From Marasmius tenuissimus (lineage: Eukaryota; Basidiomycota; Agaricomycetes; Agaricales; Marasmiaceae), in contig JAQOTA010000050.1 in assembly GCA_029532415.1 (NCBI GenBank), positions 992,001-1,056,000 of the forward strand: a stretch of 64,000 nucleotides of DNA. Direction: 5' to 3'. Under the pieces are notes generated by a model. That model saw only the letters and a program-made list of their open reading frames with translations. It did not search any database and was not told the DNA's origin. This document shows positions 21,800 through 33,419 of the stretch, in pieces; position 1 is the first letter of the stretch, and each line of letters opens with the position of its first letter. The position numbers were made by a program, and so were the translations under genes.

Positions 21800-24700
21800 G
21801 AGTAAGTAACCGATGGGCGAGAGACTTTCGCACATAGACGAGCTTTTACCCCTTCTTCTCTTACCTGGAATGTATACTAATATGCGTTATCTCTTACAAG
21901 CAACATCTCGCGCCATGAGAGACTACAGAACTTGGAGGGTACGAATCAGAAGCTAGGCGCCTATTTTTCAATTGCAATTGCCGATGCCGAAAATTATGAG
22001 TTGATAGGTTGCGAATGTGAGAAATAGACCTTGAACTATCCGGCAACGGTACTCCTCTCCCAAAAAAATCAGCGATGTAAATGCTGACTCCTTGGCCCAG
22101 GCCGCTAGTGAGCAGCAAATTTCTATTGATGCTCACAACACCGGACCCTTTTCCTTGCAAAGCAAAGTCCCCAATAAGTTCGGTAGTCATTTCCCTCCCC
22201 CCCACCTTGTATTTTTTTTAATGGGCGTTAAGGCCGCTTACATGTAGATCCCGGGGACAATGGCAGTTGGACATTTCTGGTTATACAGCAACCCCCTACA
22301 GGTGAGTCTGGCTTCAACGGTTTCGTTAGATTCTCAATTCGGACTTCACACCTCTGGAACAGGCGGATATCAAGCCCATAACTCGAAGTGAAGGTTGACG
22401 GCACTGGGGCCCTGAGATTGGACGTAGTTCTACTTCTCTACAATGAAGCTTTTTTTATGAGGAGTCAGACCGTCGTCTTCAGTGTGGCGTTATATACCAG
22501 TACTCTCAATATATCCTTGTTTTCACGGATGGATCGTATCCATTTCCAGTCTTTACGCGATCTTCGCGTGTACATCTCTCGACGACTGATCCAGGTGTTG
22601 GCGTGAACTGGAGGCCAGCATTGAGGCCTTCCATGCCCAAAATCCTCTGATTGAATTCCGTACCATGCTGCAGGGGTACTTCCAAGATACTCAAGTCTCA
22701 TCTAGATCCATTCTTATTATATTGGCGTGCATAGGCCGAAGGAGCTTATCGTACATTCTTCAACAATTCAATGGCACCAAGAAATCCTAATCGGAATGTA
22801 GTAGAGGCAAAGTAGGTCCATCTTATCCACGAGCTCTGAGACTAGGAAATATATCGTAGATCCCAGGAAGGACAACCAATGACTGTAGGTTACTCTTTAC
22901 GCCTCCGGCAGCTCCTGCGCTTGCACCGCCAGCGCCGTAGAACGCTGAGACCGGTAACAATAAGTCGGGACTTTACCCCTCTAAATCCAACCCAGATGAG
23001 GAAACGGTAGCGATATTCTCTTGGTCTTGGAATACGGATTGGTTATGGTTTTGGATCGCAGGAACATTGAGATTGTTGTCCGTGAAGTGACTGTCGGTAT
23101 GAATACTACAAGCAGGTGAGTGGGCGAAGATCATGCGAGACGGATAACACTCACAACATGGTTCCAATCCTCACTTTGGATAAAGTGCAAGCGGAGCAGT
23201 TTGGTTCGGGACACTTTTCAAGAGAGCAGAGCATGCATTGTGGGTGAACGCATCCCTGTGATGAAACTTGAATGGCATTATAGCCGAGACACGTTGAACA
23301 AGTTGCAAGGCAACGGCTCTTGAGTTTGCAGAGCATGCACCCTTCGTGAAGACACGATAGCAAAGGGGAACTGAGGAGGGAGATGATGCGCGTCAATGTC
23401 TCGTAGCCTCAGATTCCGATTCACATACGTATTTAATAGTCGATTGCTACCTCAATCATGAGTTCATAATAATGATAACAATAACGATATCGGGTACCAC
23501 TCACCTAGTCGGTGTTGACGCGATCTCCGTGCGACGTTTACGCTCATCCGCTAGTGCTTTGGGGCGTCCATGCATAAGCCATCAATGGCGAGGAAGATCT
23601 GCTCTTTGTGATATCATTTTGTAGCAGATCTCGCAGGGAGCCGGTCGCCGACTTGGTGGTTTTAGAGGAGTCATGCTCGATGATAGATGAGGTAGAACGA
23701 TGAGAGAGTGAGAAGACGTGTGGGAAAAAGCCAGTTTCTGGAGGGCTTGCTCAAAGTATACTCATCTCCAACAAGGGATGGCAACCTCCTCAGTCACGAA
23801 TGTGCCTACTCAGGACACCATCGTCGCCATGGATTAGTGATACCGACACTCTTTTGACAAAACGTAGATGCTCAGACCATCGGTGTGTACTTTGATTCGT
23901 CCAGATCTTCGGTAAGACCTGTATGACTGATTGTTGAACTCGGAGGGAGCCTGAACAACGCGCAAAGCCATTCACGTCATGCTAAGCTCAAAGGTCCTGG
24001 CTTGCATCGCGGGTGAGTTAATTCGGGACTCTTGTCGGCCACCAATGATTGAGCGAAGTTCAGGATACGATAATCGGAGGTCCGAGCACCGATGTTTCCT
24101 GGTGTTGTAGTTGGTCAACATGAAGCGGTCCATGCGAAGTATAATACCTTGTCTTAATGACCAAGTCAGACACTGGCCAATACCTGGAGACTCGGAATTC
24201 AGCCAAGAGGACAATTCACTATTGCAAGAAATGGGACTATCTTGTACGTTCCTGCAAGTGATGGAATAGTGAGTGTTTTGTTTTTCAAACAGCAGGAGCA
24301 GACCAAGTTGACCTTGACTTTGTCTTCTAAAGTCACCACGTCCAAGACTCCGAACCGCAAACATCCAACGTCTTCCATCTCTTGGTGCCTGGCCTCAGCC
24401 TGTTGGTGCCTCAAAATGTTGTCCTTTGGTGGAGTTACTCAGCCAGCCAACACAAAATGACCTCAAACAGAACTTACGGTAGAGGCCGGAAGATGTCCAA
24501 TCCCAGACTACCAATGCTCCCGTCATCCATGGCCACTTGTGGATTGATGTGTTATCGCATGTTGGGGATTGTACAATCGAATTCTGCAGTGAACGTCCTC
24601 CATCTTGTGGGATATGGTTAATGAAGATTATCGATACACAGAGGACAACTGGCTTCTGTGGCTCGCCCTTGCTGACGCAAGAAGGGGCCGTTGATAAGGA

Positions 24701-24840
24701 TGGAATGGCTCCTGAAGGCAGATCCAGCTGGGGAGTTCGGCTTGTATCGTGGCCTGGACAGCGGATGAAAATGCTGGTGAGATGGTGACAATACCTGACA
24801 ACAGGAAGCTGCGACTGAGGTATCATGAAATCGAACAACA
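21800..24840. other. Gene-poor stretch, unassigned short frames
   Basis: Several frames of 60-160 codons occur on both strands, including a cysteine-rich minus-strand frame at 23151-23396 that starts with TTG. None could be chained into a gene or tied to a family. A C-rich tract at about 22195-22203 recalls MITE ends, but no partner end or target duplication was found. Confidence 0.35.
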
Positions 24841-24844
24841 ATAT

Positions 24845-25205
24845 GAAGGACAAACAAAGGAACAATGACAACATGGCTCCAATGAACGTTCCAGCGGCTC
24901 GAGCTTGGATGAACTACGCTGGCTTCTTGTCTTCTTGTCTTCTTGTCTTCTTGCTGACCCTTGAACTCTGCAACGACATCTCATCGTTGTGCTTAACCGT
25001 TTGATAGCGGTTGAGATTGGAGACCTTGAGATGTCTTGGTCAGATAAAGGACGAACAAAGAAACAAGGACAACCAAGCTCGAATGAAGGGTCTATTACCT
25101 CGACCTTGAACTACGCTGGCTTGGGATTGTCTTCTTTCTGGGACTCAGCATCACATCTTTGTGCTTGACCTTTTTGACGACGGCATTCGAGATCTAAGAC
25201 ATGGG
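24845..25205. repeat. Diverged tandem duplication (about 200 bp) with CTTCTTGT microsatellite
   Basis: The block 24845-25037 is repeated in diverged form at 25047-25205. Matching landmarks include AAGGACAAACAAAG / AAGGACGAACAAAG, GAACTACGCTGGCTT in both, and TTGTGCTT(A/G)ACC in both. The first copy carries an expanded CTTCTTGT tract of about four units at 24923-24953, which is absent from the second. No coding function is seen. Confidence 0.65.
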
Positions 25206-25209
25206 GGCG

Positions 25210-28100
25210 TTTGTGTCAGGACTCTGGGTCGAAAGTACTGCAGCCTGTACTCACATTTTGCAGTCGCCGAGCTATTTCTACTCCAATAACCCCAATCCTG
25301 CCCAAACTAAGCTCCCATCTTGCTCCTCATCGTTCCAGAGTCGGGGGATTTTGGATGGTTATGGCTGACGCCATTTCTTCTTGATGGCGGGTCGATTTCC
25401 AGGTATTGGGCCTTATCTAGGTGGGCAGTATCACCTTCGAGGTTCGAGTCGGGAGGAAGGAACGACAAGGGAGGGGTATTTGAGATAGCGAGTGAGGGAG
25501 GAGACGGGGACTCGGAGCGGGGGTTTGGTTTGGGTTCGGTTATTTCAAAGGATTCCCATTGCCGCGTCACCAAGGAATGCATCCATCAATGGGCAGCTGC
25601 CATTGGAATGTCATTGTTCCGGAATCCCGTCACTGTGGTGCCCTATTGTTCAAGACTCCCTACGCAGACAGGTCGAGGTTCCCAGGTCCCCACCACGCGA
25701 AAAAAAGTTCGGAAAGATGCAACCTTATTCAAACCAAGGCGCCGGAAGCTAGATAAATCATCAATACGCCTTGTACACGTACTTATGGAAGTTGACGATA
25801 TCCCACTCGCTTCTGCACCGTCTTCACTACCATCGTTCACTTCAAGGACCAGCCGGTGTAACCGAATGAAATGTGTCTTGCTGGGGATACTTTCTACAGG
25901 TGCTGGTCTCTAAATACACGCTCAGCCGGGTCTCCGTCAAAATACTAGGGTCCCACATTGTGCATCCAACATTAATGCTGGGTTCGAGTATATCGCCGAA
26001 TATAAGAAGGCTTAGGGAACGCGGATCGAAAGTGCGAAAGGACTGTAACTTGTGTCTAAGAGGCCTATGTGGCTCCTGACAGGGAACTCTCAGCAAACTG
26101 TTTATACTGTGTACGTTCGCTTATGCTACGAGAAGTGACTAACAAGATACATTCGTTCTCAGAGATTAATGGGATAAGTAAAGTATCACTACAAGAAAGC
26201 TTACGGCTACACTACCTACTGCGGGTTGGCATGAGTCGCAAGGGATGTTACAAGACGATAAATGACTACATCGTCAACGACGCGACAATATTCATAGCGA
26301 TTGAGAGGGGTGCGGATAGATTCATAGGTAAGGTTCAATTTGGCTGGGACGCGTCTGCGGTAGACACATGACTGGGCTGGAGCGAAAGTTATAGGCCCCA
26401 TAGCCTGTAGACCAGGACTCGGATGGCAACGAAGATGACTAGACCAGGGCGTGAACGCAGTGAGCCCGGTAGCCGCTGTTAAAAGATTCGCGGAACGAAC
26501 CAAGTAGGATGTAGGCAATCAAGAAAATTAGGGTGACGAAGTCGTGCGCGTGGGTGGTACAGCTATTGTCAGACGACTGGAAAGTATGTTGATCGATGAG
26601 CACTGAGTAGCTCGTGAATCGGGAGAAAGAACGACTACCGTACCATCATTGTATGGGCTTCGACTGGATGTGTTTGAGACTGAGGTTAGAGGCGCGACAA
26701 TAAAGTGCTTCTGTTTGACCGTGATTCGTAAAAATATTGGGGATCAGATACGAGAGGAGAGAGGACCGTTTCTCCTTTGAAAACCCTTGCTCGCAAACCG
26801 CGGGAATGTTGCTGACCTTCAAACTCAGCAGATATCTCCGGGGGCACGTATGATGGTTTCTGTTACCTTATTAGGAATCATTTCCTCTTCTTGAAGCAAC
26901 AGAATGGGGACACAGGCTTTGCAAAGAGGAGGTCAATTGCAATGTGGCGGCTAACAGGTTGTTGAATATGCCACATTGTACAGTGACGACAAAATAAACT
27001 TAGCTCACTCATCAGATGTATATTTGACGACATTCCTCTGCAGAAACAGCTCGCCAATGCTACTTTTACTTCCGTGCTGTAGTGAAGAGACGCGTGAAGA
27101 CGCGTCGCGGAGTCAATGGGTCACATTTAACGGGGTGATCAGATCCCCGCATTACGTACGTGTAAGTCATCAAGGAACATCGTAACGATGTGGATCTAAG
27201 ATCGCCGAGACAATATAGACCTATCCGCTTGGGAGTGGCCTATTGATGTGGTACGAGGTTTGCATCTCAGACTATAGGTGAGTGGAGAATTCTGTTTCCC
27301 ATTGAAGGCTGCTCTTCTGGAGTCGAGCTCCCTCTGTTTGCAGCTTTTTTGGCCTTGAAACTCAATTGCGCTCAATTCCTACTGTAATTGACGCCGAGCC
27401 TTGCTCAGAGGAAATCGCGCGGAAAATCTCGTCTAGGAGTAAAAGAGGGTTTATGAGCGGTCTCCGGGCCCGCTGATGGGCTAGGGCTTAGAAGATCGAG
27501 CTGAGTTGGGCTCTATGATTCAGATTGCCACTCAATATCAATGTCAACTATGAATCTTTGGATCCTTCGAATCCAATAAACCCCTTTCCCAGGGGTATCT
27601 CTAGGTCCAATACTAAATAGGCATTGGAGAGGATCGCTGCGGTGCTTCTGTAGCTTCCGCTCGTGTGGCCTCGCTTAAACATGCCTTCCCGTGCCAGGTA
27701 AATGTTCCTGATTGAGATCTTCAGCCCATCTCAATATGCACCAAGCAGGCATCACGGACAGACCACTTCCTACCACTTCAACACACAGGGATTGGGAGTT
27801 TCTGTCATCGGGATGTCCGGGCCACTGATTATTCTAACTCAGGTAGCAGAATCACTCCGATTCATTGAGAGAGGTTGCGGTGAATGTGCATATGTCCGTG
27901 AGTGTTTACCTGCGACAATCATCTTGCCCCAGTGCAATATATACCAAGACGAGTCTCAATGATCCCCAACTTGGTCCCGTTCTCTGGAATAGGCTTGTCA
28001 ACGTCGAGACGGAGAAGCCACGTGGGTCTTGTTCCGGAGTCGAGTCCCATCATAACCCTGAATTTCAGTGCCTTCAATCTCAGCTCACGGCGGAAACTAC
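25210..28100. other. Gene-poor stretch
   Basis: A 197-codon plus-strand frame (25320-25913) is opposed by a minus-strand frame with a Ser/Pro-rich composition (25582-25307). Neither shows a domain or consistent introns. The rest to 28.1 kb holds only short frames. I cannot support a gene here. Confidence 0.35.
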
Positions 28101-28692
28101 TTTTAGCCAAGAGGTGTCGCCGATTCAGATCTTGGACGTAGGTGTGGATGCGTGGGCTGGCGTGAGAGTCTGATATCCGAGCGATTTTTGACAGCGGCGC
28201 AGATTTTATGGTCAGCCTCCTTCCTCTCTTCATATCTTCGTTATATTTTCGGTCTCTCCTTTGAGCATTTTGAGACAGCCTGAGGTAATATAGCTGTTGA
28301 TTTGAAAGGTACTCCTAGAAGATAAATCATAAGTATTGCGTTGGTGAAAGTCTAGGGCAAAAACTTGTGAAAAGGTGGTTTCTAACTGGCTATGGCGGCG
28401 CACATCGGATGCATCAAAGGTTATTTCCACGGAAACTCCCTCAACCTTCCTCAGCCAACTCTCAGACGCGAAAATTCAGAATAACATGAGAAATTATCAT
28501 TTAAAGACGATTTAAGTGTCGATTTGTATGTTTTACGGGTGCGTATAATGCATTCCACCGTATTGCTACTGCAAAAACAAACATATATCGAGGCTGATCA
28601 TTTCCTATATAGTCGGTGGCGGACAGCTGTCAGACCCCCCCCCCTGCCGTATATGTCCAAGATTTGAATCGGCGACACCTCTTGCTTTTAGC
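28100..28692 (+). mobile_element. hAT-type MITE family B, copy 1 (577 bp), 8-bp target duplication CTTTTAGC
   Basis: The element spans 28108-28684. Its ends are exact inverted repeats beginning CAAGAGGTGTCGCCGATT and it is flanked by CTTTTAGC at 28100-28107 and 28685-28692. Subterminal sequence matches the copy at 60.4-60.9 kb in the opposite orientation, for example GACAGCTGTCCGCCAC near the right end here. The two copies share about 40-90 bp of recognisable sequence at each end. It is non-coding and presumably mobilised by a hAT transposase in trans. Confidence 0.85.
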
Positions 28693-28699
28693 TCCCTTC

Positions 28700-30120
28700 G
28701 ATATGTGATAAGTTAGACCCACGTTCGGACAGGTTCGGACTCCTGATCTTAATCCCAATGCCAAGTCAACAGAAACCAATATGAGGGGCCAGCCAATGGC
28801 GACTACTGTTGATGGCCGCTGGCCACGATATGTGTGGGGCTTTTTGCTGTGCAGACAGAAATCCACTGATTTCTTGGGGCCCTATGCCAAGGAATTTGTC
28901 AATGAAGTACAGGGCACGTTGGGAATGCAGAGCGAGCTCAGGTTTGATGCAGAATGTTTGATGTACTAGTACTACCCGCGAGCCCCCAAGATTCGAGTGT
29001 AACTAATTCCGCACGTCGCAAGAGGAGCTTCATGTAATCATTTCCCAATGGCAAGACGCAAAAGAACGAGGCGCTAGTAAGCAAGACACGTTGATTTTCT
29101 CTTCTTCTAGGGTCGCGTCTTTGGAATACGTGGCGTCAACATGGAGTTATTGTACTCTGTGGGGATAGTAAAAATTTCACCGTTCACGTTGTGCGAACTT
29201 CTTCGCCATATTGTCTCTTTAAAGTCCGGGTGACTGAACCTGGATGCCTACGTATACCGATCACGATCGGTGCACATTTTTTTAGGGCTCGATTTCTATA
29301 TCGAGATACGCAGAGGTCGCGGCTTCAGTTTGGCCGCTATGGTTTTTGAGCTACGAACTCTTGACGAAGACGTTGGAAAAGCCCTCCAGAATGAGCCTGA
29401 GGGTCCAGAAATCCAGGCGGCATGGGAATCTTGCTTCAAAGAATACTTTCCGGGTTCCCCATGGCCGACGGTTGACCGTAGAGAAACTGGACGGAACGGC
29501 GAGCCGTCATTGAATCGCCCTCGCAGGGGGAAAGTAGTCTCGCCCTAAATCTCTGGACGCGGTGTTTATGATCATTGGCGTCGCTGACATCATTTACGGT
29601 ACGACCCCCTTGGGGGGAAGTTTTCTTTCTGAAACTTATGGAGATCAATCGTGCCAGAATCTAGGGTTTTTCCGAAAATTCGACATGGTCGCAGGTGTCA
29701 TGCTCGCAGGGAAAACCAGGGAAGATCACTCTCTGCCTCAAGGTCGCAAAGCTATGAGGGTTGCTGCCATGCTGGTGTAGATACAGATTGAGGTGTCACC
29801 TATTGGCTTGCTCTGAGATTGTAGAGTACCTGAAGGCGAAACAGACGAGGGTTGTACAGATAAATAGGCTGAACATGTTAAACGCCTGTGCAGATACGAT
29901 TCGGCGGACCGGGACTCCTGCGGGCTCAAGTTGCAGTGAGCCAGGTTCAACGTTGGGTGCTGATGTGTTGAGCGCTAGCACCATCCGCTGATCATCGAGG
30001 GAGCGGCAGGCAGCGGAATTTGAGATGACCGTGACTGGGATAGTTTCATTAGTCAGGAGTCAGCAGGCCCATTCAAAGCCATATGATTCTGCACAGCAAT
30101 GAGTCGTTGCTCTCCTCCGG
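28700..30120. other. Gene-poor stretch
   Basis: Two plus-strand frames (29270-29548 and 29562-29780) look weakly protein-like but carry no recognisable domain and are not joined by clear introns. Nothing else was found. Confidence 0.3.
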
Positions 30121-30132
30121 AGTCTGAGCACC

Positions 30133-30420
30133 TTCAACGTCCAGAGTCCAGAGGCAGCTCTGGACTCGCATTCGGGAGACCGTCATAGATGCCGATGATC
30201 ATTGGTGGTTGTTGTTCCGCTTAATGGATGGTCGCCGCCCTCGCTTCGTCTCAAACTCCTCGGCTGCGACAAAGTACTTGTTCGAACTTGGATCGGTACT
30301 GGTTGATTTTTCCTTTCGTCAAGCCACGTCTGGAGTCAGCTCTGAACTCCTAGCTTGGGAGGCCATCATAGCTACCGATTATCGACGGTGGTTCTTGGTC
30401 GATTTTGGTGGGGACGGACG
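30133..30420 (+). repeat. Dispersed satellite, array 2 (two diverged units)
   Basis: Units begin near 30133 and 30317. They share with the 18-kb array the blocks GTCCAGAG...CAGCTCTGGACTCG, GGGAGGCCATCATAGCTACC, the GATCAT(C/T)GGTGGTT block and the phrase CTCAAACTCCTCG. The orientation is the same as that of array 1, about 12 kb away. Confidence 0.65.
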
Positions 30421-31054
30421 TTGCACATACTCAGACTGAAACCCAGTGTTAATCGCGCTTGTGCAAGTCATTTCATGTTTTCGCCGCGTTTTATAGACTC
30501 TGACGAGGACCTCGACAGCTTCTACGGCAGTGAGTATGGTATCTCGCGCGCAACATCAACCCGGAACGTACTGAACATCTCTTTCATCCAATATCTGTCA
30601 TTCCAATGTACATTCATTTCGTCGTCAAACCGTTGGACATTGTTAGTACTTCAATCGCGAGCCCTGCCCTAACACCGCGACTTACCATCGATCCTTCTTG
30701 AATTGAAGCCTTCGGTATCAAAGCGTACGCTCCCTGTTTAGATCGACTCGCATCTTCTGGCCTAGTTCGACTAACTTATCGTATAGTCTTGTCAGGACTT
30801 TCGCTGACCATGGAGGTACCAAAGCCGTCAACTTGAAGTCATTACGATACCCAGTCCATTATTACTGACGGAACTTTAACAGTGGTTATTTATTCTTGTT
30901 AATGTCCTCCCCGCCGCAGGGGATGCATACGCGACTTTGAACTGGCTCTCTCTCATTTCTTCTTCACCGATCCCGAACTGGCTTCCGAAGGTACGCAGAG
31001 TTTTTTGATGTCGTTCATACTGCTTTGCTTACTCCTTCCCTATCTTCATACTTA

Positions 31055-31516
31055 GGTCTGATGCTATCATCACAAGGCTCGTAAGCCCTGACTGACGTCT
31101 GCACTATAATCAAATGCTGCATCGTTGGGTCTTTGACTTCGGTGAGTACCTTCAAACTCAGTTTCGGACCAATAAGCCAATCCGATGTTTGACATTCCAG
31201 ATCTTAGCCGCTCTGACTACCTTCATCTATATCGCGTTCTTCTTCACGACTGGACGTCGTAAGTTATTTATTTGATCGTGTGCAACGACCTTCATCAAGT
31301 TGATACCGGTTCTGACCAGTCTACGTCAATTCCCTCATGTGTACTTTGAGTGCACGATCGTACATCCGCAATTGTGGTGGCGACTACAGCAGCCTTAGTA
31401 CCAATCACGTATTTGACTCTTGCGATATCCCGACGATGCAGAAGGGATCCCAACCCATGGTGGCACAATTGGCAAGTACGATAACGACCGCGCGAACTCG
31501 AGAAAGGTGGAAGTAA
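31055..31516 (+). pseudogene. 3' part of a DUF6534-type multi-pass membrane protein gene
   Basis: The segment SDAIITRLV (31055 onward), then IIKCCIVGSLTS, then an exon from 31201 reading ILAALTTFIYIAFFFTTGR, joins through a GTAAGT intron to an exon from 31320 reading LYVNSLMCTLSARSYIR. The order matches the C-terminal half of the DUF6534 domain, where a TDxII.RLV block, an NTGxLTS-like turn, a hydrophobic helix and (K/R)LY(V/A)NS(L/F)(M/L)ATLNAR follow each other. A Ser/Thr tail ends at 31516. The N-terminal helices could not be found in the 600 bp upstream, so this is a truncated or badly decayed gene. Members of the family are membrane proteins of unknown function. Confidence 0.55.
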
Positions 31517-32185
31517 GTCCGATTCGAAAGTCGAAGTCGGGACGTGATTGTTTAGGGATGCAGGGTCAGCTTCTGTGAGATGGAAGACTCGGAGGACATC
31601 GTGGAGGCGTCGACGATCCGGCCGCCTCCTCGATCTCTCGCTCGTTCCTCCACTCCAATGATACTTTCCACGTGAGTTTCTTGACCCCACTGTACTGGCA
31701 GTATCAGACCAAAGAAGTTCATGGCAGGGGACACCAACTCGCGAATAACGCGTGGAAACATGTCGATTCAATACAACAGAGCCGGGCCTAACGGTGGTTT
31801 TGTTCAGGGTGGGCAAGGCGCTCCGGGTGGCAAGTTGTGGATCAGAGAGAATCAGGGACGTGTATCGTATATCGAAAGTACATATTGAAAACCATGAACA
31901 AGGGTAAAGAGTACTTGCATATTTATAAGATAGATGTCCCTACGATGTAGAAGACTGAGCCCGGGTTATTGAAACCTCTGCTCAGAAAGGTAGTGGAGGC
32001 CAGAACATCTGCAGATGTACGTTAGCATAACTCAGCTTGAAGGGCCTTCGGTATACTGACCAAATTCCTATACGGCTAGTGGGACTGCGATGTTGACGAT
32101 GACTCGTGGGATGTTGTTGGAATAGAAAATGCCTTGGACATTATAGTCCCCCAGCGGTACGCCGTCAGGCCCTCTGCTTTTTTCG

Positions 32186-33300
32186 TCAAGCGAAGGATTG
32201 GTGGATAGACGCCGTAGCTACCGTGAACAGTACAGAGGGGCCTCGGGCGTATTTCTTGAAAGTGCCGTGGAACCGCTCCTTTACATCGGACCGAACGACA
32301 AGAGCAAGGAATTGTTCTGTAGACAGAGAGTAATGCACGCCTAATATGCGTGTCGGATACCCGATTTTTAAAAACCATCTGGCGTTCATATATATGACAC
32401 GAGCACTTGCTAGGGCGTAGTCGACGGGGACACGACTTTCGGTGGCCACCCTCAGATGCCTTCCAATGTGCGGACTGACAGGATTCACTGCAGTAAAAAA
32501 CGTCACGGCAGCCCCCACAGGTTCCGAAATCGGACCATTTGGTCGGCGATCGATGACACTATAAGAATTGCATGAAAAAGTATCCCTCGACCTAGTGTAG
32601 AGGTTCTTCATACCTGTGGATTTGAACACAGTTCTAGTAGCAACCCCTGAAGACGGTTCACCTCTTCCACCATGACTAACCAAGTCGCAGTAAGAGGCAA
32701 ACTTCCCGAAAAGATTCGCGTAGCGTCCGGTTCGATGTTCCTCAGTTGCTTAACAACACGACACCAGATCCGGGGGAAACACGCAGAAGACGTTATATGC
32801 ACGACTATGACCTGTATCGCCAATGTGACTTCATGCGCTTGGTCCCCGATGCCATTCCAGTCTCCCATTCGGAGAGAATAGGAGATGGCTATCATGGCAG
32901 AGATTTTGCAGCGTACACAGCTATCGGGAGACCCGTTCGCCTCAAGAAGTCCAGTGGAGAGGAGGCAAATTTTCCGGCATAGGATCATCATGAAGTGGCA
33001 CTGTTCGCTGTTTTGGGCTTGAGGAATCTGGTACTCGACGATTCCAGAGAAGATAACTTCTGCATATCGCCGAATGTGCCATGTGTTGCCATGCGAGAAA
33101 GTGACCAGATAGAGGGCCCCAAAGGCATCAACAACACTTCCGAAAGTGGTGGAGGCTGATTCGCTGTAAAGTAGGAAAGTATTGTCAAGCAAACGACAGT
33201 ACACCCCTAGATCATGCTCATTCGCCCAGTCCAGCGCTGAACTGAGGTCAAGTCGAAAGTCCTTGTGACCCCTGAGTATAAAATAGCTATCCAGGCGGAC
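32186..33300 (-). pseudogene. Decayed copy of an unrecognised protein family (paralogue of the gene at 36.5 kb)
   Basis: Minus-strand frames match the 36.5-kb gene along their length. WHIRRYAEVIFSGIVE aligns with WDTRRYAEIIFQALVE, and ILCRKICLLSTGLLE aligns with VLCKKLRLLSTSLIE. VIVVHITSSACFP aligns with VIVNYITSSLCFP, LELCSNPQ with SVLCSNLQ, and HYSLSTEQFLALVV with HYSLYTQQFLACVI. The intron after CSN(P/L)Q is in the same place (55 nt here). Downstream of it the frame is off, and an in-frame stop precedes the conserved part near 33360. The internal region between the two conserved blocks is shorter than in the other copy. I judge it a pseudogene. The two copies point away from each other across about 3.2 kb of non-coding sequence. 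Confidence 0.6.
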
Positions 33301-33419
33301 TTTGTTGTCAGTTGTGGATGCGCGATGGTCTCCGGCCTGCCAATACCCAAGAGCTCTATTTCAGAGAGATCGAGAATTGTGTCCATTGGAGGCCCACATA
33401 AGTGGTTACCGCGAAACAC

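Noticed and set aside
22187..22210. C-run ending in CCTTG, like a MITE terminus
   Set aside because: No partner end or 8-bp duplication found within about 600 bp.
25320..25913. 197-codon plus-strand open frame
   Set aside because: Composition looks like an antisense shadow of a Ser/Pro-rich minus-strand frame and shows no motif.
28108..28684. Idea that the inverted pair at 28 kb is a hairpin RNA gene
   Set aside because: The 8-bp flanking duplication and the second copy at 60 kb explain it as a MITE.
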